A stretch of 64,000 nt of DNA from CAWJPW01 sp963844845 (GTDB lineage: Bacteria; Acidobacteriota; Thermoanaerobaculia; Thermoanaerobaculales; Sulfomarinibacteraceae). The stretch covers positions 1 through 64,000 of the forward strand of contig CAWJPW010000009.1 of NCBI GenBank assembly GCA_963844845.1, written 5' to 3'. Each line of letters starts with the position of its first letter. Within the stretch, counting starts at the first letter, position 1. A program made the position numbers and the translations under genes. The notes below the pieces were generated by a model that did no database searches, was not told where the DNA came from, and was given only the letters and a program-made list of their open reading frames with translations. Shown here one piece after another: positions 56,034-64,000 of the stretch.

Positions 56034-56166
56034 CGCGAATTCCTATCGAGGACGCGGCACCCTCGCACGGTACCAGAGCGCCGATGCGCAACACAACAGC
56101 GCAGAACGCAAGGAACTCGCACAATTCAACCTATTTCTGTCAGTTCCAGGCCCGATTGTAAGGGCC

Positions 56167-57372
56167 TCAGCCACCTCCGCCGCCTTGACGCCGCAGGAAG
56201 TCCTCGATCTGCTTCCTCGCCTTGGCCACCTCGCCCTGGAGCACCTCTCTGCAGGTGAGCACGTCGGTCCCGCGGATGCAGTGCATCACCGGGAAGCGGC
56301 TCACCTCACCGAAGTCGTTGAACGCGATGGCGCCGGTGACTCCCGCGAAGTCCTGCATCCCGAAGTGCATGTCCTGCATCAGCTCGGGTGTGTAGAGGCT
56401 CTTGCTGGTGGTGACGGTGTGAAGGGCCACCCGCATGGCGTCGTAGCCGTACGCCGCCCAGAGGTCGGGAGCGCGCCCGTATTTCTCGCGGAAGGCCGCG
56501 ACGAACCCCTCACTCGGTGCCTTCTCGGAACGTATGTCATACGGCGCCAGGGCCAGCACCACCCCCTGGAGAAGCTGCTGGTTGTCAGGCACGACGTTGC
56601 CCACGTCCAGGGCGGACGTGACGCACCGCACCCCGGTGAAGCCAAGCCCCTTCAGCTCCTTCAGCGCCGCCAGCGTGGCGTCGGCGTAGCCGATGACGAA
56701 CACCCCCTGGGGGTCGTGGGCGCTCCGGAGATCGGCGACCTCGTGCTTCCAGTCCTCGCCACCGATGCGCACCGAACCGATGATCCGGCCCGCCATCTTG
56801 AGGGTGTAGTGCTTGCGGAACTCCCCGTCGAGGCTGGTCGCGAAGGCCGAGCCGTCGGACAGCACCAGGAGCCGGTGCACGCCCCCCTTCTGCGCCAGGT
56901 AGAGGGCCGCAGTCTGGGCCTCCAGGCCGGTGGACTGAAAGAGCCGGAAGAGGTACTTGCTGTCGTGGGTGGCCTCCTCACTGCTGGACGTCGGCGAGAT
57001 GCAGATGCACTTCTCCTTGTCCAACACCGGCAGCATGGCCTCAACCTCGGCGTTGGTGATGCCGCCAACGACCAGTCTGGCTTTGCTCTTCTCGATCAGC
57101 CCGCTCAACTGGGCGGCCGCCGTCGCCGGAACCGAGGCACTGTCGGCCTCCACCAGCTCGAAGCCAGCGGGCAGGTCTTTTGCGCCCTCCACCGCCAGCC
57201 GAGCACCGTCGCGCACTGCCTTTCCGTAGACTGCCCGGTCACCCGTCACCGGGCAGAGCAGGCCCACAACCGGCTTTGCGTGACAACCGGCGCCCGCCGC
57301 CACCACGAGGGCGGCAGCGACGATTCGAGCTGGAATCCAGAGGGTCGAGCCGAGTCTCACAACAACCTCCAT
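56167..57372 (-). CDS. Branched-chain amino-acid-type ABC substrate-binding lipoprotein
   Basis: A 401-residue type I periplasmic binding protein of the LivJ kind. The signal peptide ends at an atypical lipobox (AAGAGCHAK) giving a lipidated Cys. Domain features are VVGLLCPVTGDRAVYGKAVR, LVVGGITNAEVEAMLPVLDK, CISPTSSSEEATHDSKYLFR and AYGYDAMRVALHTV. The ligand could be amino acids, amides or other small molecules. No permease or ATPase of the Liv type is in view, so it works with an unlinked transporter or as a receptor module. It is divergent from the GlgE operon. Confidence 0.85.
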   Translation of the reverse strand: MEVVVRLGSTLWIPARIVAAALVVAAGAGCHAKPVVGLLCPVTGDRAVYGKAVRDGARLAVEGAKDLPAGFELVEADSASVPATAAAQLSGLIEKSKARLVVGGITNAEVEAMLPVLDKEKCICISPTSSSEEATHDSKYLFRLFQSTGLEAQTAALYLAQKGGVHRLLVLSDGSAFATSLDGEFRKHYTLKMAGRIIGSVRIGGEDWKHEVADLRSAHDPQGVFVIGYADATLAALKELKGLGFTGVRCVTSALDVGNVVPDNQQLLQGVVLALAPYDIRSEKAPSEGFVAAFREKYGRAPDLWAAYGYDAMRVALHTVTTSKSLYTPELMQDMHFGMQDFAGVTGAIAFNDFGEVSRFPVMHCIRGTDVLTCREVLQGEVAKARKQIEDFLRRQGGGGG

Positions 57373-57558
57373 TCAGAGATGAGAATCGTCATGCCACCAG
57401 AATACCTTCCCGAGAGCGCTCCCGACAGCCCAGCTCGTGGAATGCCGCTGCGGGAAAACCCCGTTGCACGGGCCGAACAGCCATCCGCTTCGGGGCCTCA
57501 TGTCGAAGTGGTGCCGTGACGGGTGACTGTCGCGTAGCGGACGAGAGGAGACCACGCG
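57373..57558. promoter_or_regulatory. Divergent promoter region of the binding protein and the GlgE operon
   Basis: The 186-base gap between the divergent genes must supply both promoters. GAGGAG lies 8 bases before the glgE ATG, and GGAGGTTGTTGTG-like sequence precedes the lipoprotein gene. No clear -10/-35 pair or operator was identified. Confidence 0.4.
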
Positions 57559-59568
57559 ATGCCGGAGCCCACCACCAATGAGCCTATCACCGTCGACGAC
57601 GGCCGCCGCCGAGTCGTCATCGCGGGCGTGAGCCCCGAGGTCGATGCCGGGCGCTTCCCGGCCAAGCGTGTGGTGGGCGACGTGGTGGAGGTCCGTGCCG
57701 ATCTGCTCTGCGATGGCCACGACCTGATTCGTGCCGCCCTGCTGTTCCGGCACGACAGCGCCGACCGCTGGCAGGAGACGGCCATGGAGCCCCTCGTCAA
57801 CGACCGCTGGCGTGGGCGCTTCGCGGTGACCACCCTCGGCCGCTATCAGTACACGGTGCGCGCCTGGGTCGACCACTTCGGGAGCTGGCGCTCCGCCCTC
57901 CAGAAGAAGGCCGCCGCCGGCCGCGACGTGTCGGTGGAGCTGCTGGAGGGGGCCGCGCTGCTCCGTGCCGCCGCGACCCGGGCCGGTGGGGCCGACGCCG
58001 ACGCGCTCGAGAAGTGGGCGACACGCCTCGCCGATGACACCGGCACCCCGGTCGCAGTCGCCCTCGACCCCCTCCTTCTCGAGCTGGTCCGACGCTACCC
58101 TGATCGCGAGGTAGCCACCACCTACCCGCGCACGCTCGTGCTGATGGTGGAGCGTGAGCGTGCTCGCACCGGCGCCTGGTACGAGTTCTTCCCGCGCTCC
58201 ACCGGAATCGACGGCGCCCACGGCACCCTACGCGACGCCGAGGCCGTGCTCCCCTACGTCGCGAGCATGGGGTTCGACGTGGTCTACCTCCCTCCGGTGC
58301 ATCCCATCGGGCGCACCCACCGTAAGGGCCCCAACAACGCTCCGGCGGCGGAACCCGACGACGTTGGGTCGCCGTGGGCCATCGGCGCTGCGGAGGGCGG
58401 TCACGACGCGGTCCACCCGGCCCTCGGCACCCTCGAGGATCTCCGCCGCTTCCGCACCCGTGCCGCCGACCAGGGTCTCGAGCTGGCCATGGACATCGCC
58501 TTCCAGTGCGCGCCGGACCACCCCTGGGTGACCGAGCACCCGGAGTGGTTCCGCCGGCGACCCGACGGCTCCATCCAGTACGCCGAAAACCCTCCCAAGC
58601 GCTACGAGGACATCGTCCCCTTCGACTTCGAGACCACCGCGTGGCGGCAGCTGTGGCGGGCCCTCGCCGACGTGGTCCGCTTCTGGGCCGAGCAGGGCGT
58701 ACGGATCTTCCGGGTCGACAACCCGCATACCAAGCCCTTTGCCTTCTGGGAGTGGCTCATCGCCGACGTGCGCCACGCGTACCCCGACGCGATCTTCCTG
58801 TCCGAGGCGTTCACCCGGCCCAAGGTGATGGAGCGGCTCGCCAAGGTGGGCTTCAGCCAGTCCTACACCTACTTCACCTGGCGCAACACCAAGACCGAGC
58901 TCACCGACTACCTCACCCACCTCACCCGTACAGGCGTGAGCGACGTCCTCCGTCCCAATCTGTGGCCCAACACCCCCGACATCCTGCCCGAGAGGCTGCA
59001 GACCGGGGCGCGACCGGCCTTCGTGGCCAGGCTGGTACTGGCCGCCACTCTCAGCGCCAGCTACGGCATCTACGGGCCTGCGTTCGAGCTGCTCGAGTCC
59101 CAGCCGCGAGAGCCGGGATCAGAGGAGTACCTGCACTCCGAGAAGTACCAATTGAGGAGCTGGAACCTCGACGACCCGGCCAGCCTCGCCGACGTCATTG
59201 CGCGGGTGAACCGCATCAGGCGCGAGAACCCGGCGCTCCAGGTCAACGACACCTTGCGCTTCCACCCGGTCGACAACGACGCACTGCTCTGCTACTCGAA
59301 GCGGGCGCCGAACCTCGACAGCGTCATCCTCGCGGTGGTGAACCTCGATCCGCACCACACCCACACCGGCTGGCTCGAGCTCGATCTCGACGAGCTCGAC
59401 GTCGACCCTGAGCGCCCGTTCCAGGTGCATGACCTCCTCGGCGACGCCCGCTTCCTTTGGCACGGTGCGCGCAACTACGTGGAGCTCAACCCTGGCGTGA
59501 TGCCCGCCCATCTGTTCCGCGTACGCCGTCGCGTACGCAGCGAGCGGGACTTCGAGTACTACCTGTAG
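57559..59568 (+). CDS. glgE: Alpha-1,4-glucan:maltose-1-phosphate maltosyltransferase
   Basis: A 669-residue GH13_3 enzyme that transfers maltosyl units from maltose 1-phosphate onto alpha-1,4-glucan. The N-terminal beta-sandwich domain (VIAGVSPEVDAGRFPAKRVV) and the long helical insertion precede the catalytic barrel. Nucleophile Asp387 (FRVDNPHTKP) and acid/base Glu416 (FLSEAFTRPKVM) are in place, close to the numbering of the actinobacterial enzymes. GRTHRKGPNN and YAENPPKRYEDI are GlgE-specific. Length and motifs match full-length GlgE. It is the first gene of the operon with treS-mak and glgB. Confidence 0.95.
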   Translation: MPEPTTNEPITVDDGRRRVVIAGVSPEVDAGRFPAKRVVGDVVEVRADLLCDGHDLIRAALLFRHDSADRWQETAMEPLVNDRWRGRFAVTTLGRYQYTVRAWVDHFGSWRSALQKKAAAGRDVSVELLEGAALLRAAATRAGGADADALEKWATRLADDTGTPVAVALDPLLLELVRRYPDREVATTYPRTLVLMVERERARTGAWYEFFPRSTGIDGAHGTLRDAEAVLPYVASMGFDVVYLPPVHPIGRTHRKGPNNAPAAEPDDVGSPWAIGAAEGGHDAVHPALGTLEDLRRFRTRAADQGLELAMDIAFQCAPDHPWVTEHPEWFRRRPDGSIQYAENPPKRYEDIVPFDFETTAWRQLWRALADVVRFWAEQGVRIFRVDNPHTKPFAFWEWLIADVRHAYPDAIFLSEAFTRPKVMERLAKVGFSQSYTYFTWRNTKTELTDYLTHLTRTGVSDVLRPNLWPNTPDILPERLQTGARPAFVARLVLAATLSASYGIYGPAFELLESQPREPGSEEYLHSEKYQLRSWNLDDPASLADVIARVNRIRRENPALQVNDTLRFHPVDNDALLCYSKRAPNLDSVILAVVNLDPHHTHTGWLELDLDELDVDPERPFQVHDLLGDARFLWHGARNYVELNPGVMPAHLFRVRRRVRSERDFEYYL

Positions 59569-59584
59569 GCAAGTCGGGAGCACG

Positions 59585-62941
<3,357 letters not shown>

Positions 62942-62971
62942 GAACCCCCCGACCCCTGATGGGAGAACCGC

Positions 62972-64000
62972 ATGACCGCAAAGAAGAAGTCGGGCCCCGG
63001 CCCGGCCCCAGCCTCTGCCGCCGATGGCGCGGCCACCACCGCCGCCCCGGGCACGGTGTCGCTCATCACCGACGACGACCGCTACCTTTTCAACGAGGGC
63101 AGCCACTTTCACCTCTACCGCAAGCTCGGCTCCCACCCGATGATCGTGGACGGCAGCGACGGTACGTACTTCGCAGTGTGGGCGCCGGACGCCGAGCGTG
63201 TGTTCGTGATGGGGACCTTCAACGGTTGGAGCACCTCCAGCCATCCCCTTCACCCGAGCGGCTCATCCGGAATTTGGGAAGGTTTCATCCCCGGGGTAGG
63301 TCGTGGCACCGGCTACAAGTATCACGTGGTCTCGCGCCACGGCGGCTACTGCGTGGACAAGGCCGACCCCTTCGCGGTGCACCACGAAGTGCCGCCGCGA
63401 ACCGGCTCGATCGTGTGGGACCTGGACTACGAGTGGGGCGACGCCGAGTGGATGACCCGCCGCGCCGAGCGCGACGCGCTGCACGAGCCCATGAGCATCT
63501 ACGAGGCTCACCTCGGCTCCTGGATGCGGGTACCCGAGGAGGACAACCGCCCCCTCACCTACCGCGAGATCGCCCCTCGCCTGTCCAGCTACCTCTGCGA
63601 CCTGGGCTTCACCCACGTGGAGCTGCTACCGATCATGGAGCACCCATTCTACGGCTCCTGGGGCTACCAGACCACCGGGTACTTCGCCCCGACCAGCCGC
63701 TATGGCACCCCTCAGGACTTCATGTTCCTGGTGGACCACCTGCACCAGCACGGAATCAGCGTCATCCTCGACTGGGTCCCCTCGCACTTCCCCTCCGATG
63801 AGCACGGTCCCGCCTACTTCGACGGCACTCATCTGTACGAGCACGCCGACCCCAGGAAGGGCTTCCACCCCGACTGGAAGAGCTACATCTTCAACTACGG
63901 CCGTCACGAGGTGCGCAGCTTCCTGATCTCCTCCGCCATGTACTGGCTCGACGCCTTCCACATCGACGGTCTGCGGGTGGACGCCGTGGCCTCGATGCTC
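62972..64000 (+). CDS. glgB: 1,4-alpha-glucan branching enzyme, N-terminal part
   Basis: The first 343 residues of GlgB; the gene continues past the window end. After a low-complexity Ala/Pro start, the CBM48 domain (DGTYFAVWAPDAERVFVMGT, then FNGWSTSSHPLHP) leads into the GH13 barrel (IYEAHLGSWMRVPEED, HVELLPIMEHPFYGSWGYQT, DWVPSHFPSDEHGPAYFDGT). The window stops right after the region I-II segment GLRVDAVASML, which holds the nucleophile Asp. GGGAG lies 6 bases before the ATG and the gap to treS is 30 bases. It introduces alpha-1,6 branches into the glucan made by GlgE. Confidence 0.93.
   Translation, partial: MTAKKKSGPGPAPASAADGAATTAAPGTVSLITDDDRYLFNEGSHFHLYRKLGSHPMIVDGSDGTYFAVWAPDAERVFVMGTFNGWSTSSHPLHPSGSSGIWEGFIPGVGRGTGYKYHVVSRHGGYCVDKADPFAVHHEVPPRTGSIVWDLDYEWGDAEWMTRRAERDALHEPMSIYEAHLGSWMRVPEEDNRPLTYREIAPRLSSYLCDLGFTHVELLPIMEHPFYGSWGYQTTGYFAPTSRYGTPQDFMFLVDHLHQHGISVILDWVPSHFPSDEHGPAYFDGTHLYEHADPRKGFHPDWKSYIFNYGRHEVRSFLISSAMYWLDAFHIDGLRVDAVASML

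Overview
The window is GC-rich DNA (roughly 70% by eye) dominated by ordinary bacterial chromosomal genes. From position about 5,800 to 64,000 it looks like one coherent genome. The gene mix (secreted tricorn-type protease, DUF4388/TPR protein, ACT-domain malic enzyme, GlgE/TreS-maltokinase/GlgB cluster, TonB receptor, kynureninase) would suit a Gram-negative environmental lineage such as an Acidobacteriota member. That assignment is inference and weak, since no rRNA or marker operon is present. No tRNA, rRNA, CRISPR array or complete insertion sequence was seen.

The left edge is anomalous. Bases 1-545 carry the end of rplT and the start of pheS, separated by a palindromic spacer repeat, and look like a Rhizobiales (Bradyrhizobium-type) genome. 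At about 546 the sequence switches abruptly into a 2.6 kb inverted copy of 3161-5758 (part of a TonB receptor gene, a malic enzyme gene and the start of another gene), joined to it through a roughly 23-base loop centred near 3149. The left copy is full of indels and the right copy has a few near the loop. This looks like a fold-back chimera at a contig end rather than biology.

4.8-18.5 kb: TonB-dependent receptor; an IMP/GMP-type 5'-nucleotidase, an alpha/beta hydrolase and a ThrE-type exporter in a tight operon; a 1.6 kb repeat-rich segment (hexanucleotide arrays, copies of a dispersed hairpin repeat, a four-helix-bundle gene); an ABC export system (HlyD adaptor, ATPase, two FtsX-type permeases); an HD hydrolase; a TerB-like protein.

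18.7-31.3 kb: kynureninase, a DUF4388/TPR protein, a secreted glycosidase, an M20 deacylase, a V4R-like sensor, monofunctional transglycosylase, secreted tricorn protease with a strong terminator, another copy of the hairpin repeat, and a secreted protein of unknown role.

31.4-45.8 kb: a very large Lhr-type helicase, a second GC-rich array, methyltransferase, phosphodiesterase, acyl-CoA synthetase-like enzyme, several small regulatory or signalling proteins (STAS, Fis-like, PilZ), a GNAT-deacetylase fusion, a radical SAM protein, and a 162 bp MITE-like element with 14 bp inverted ends.

46.1-64 kb: a three-gene cluster (gluconate-dehydrogenase-subunit-3-like, GMC oxidoreductase, frameshifted ThDP enzyme), dodecin, a PhnCDE-type transporter with unusually long PhnD and PhnE, a hybrid histidine kinase, a branched-chain amino-acid-type binding lipoprotein, and the GlgE-TreS/maltokinase-GlgB operon that turns trehalose into branched alpha-glucan. 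glgB runs off the window end.

The best candidate for something undescribed is the dispersed repeat at 10.8-12.4 kb and 29.9-30.2 kb. Three copies share flanks and a hairpin whose stem bases differ but stay paired, and the copies sit beside hexanucleotide arrays.
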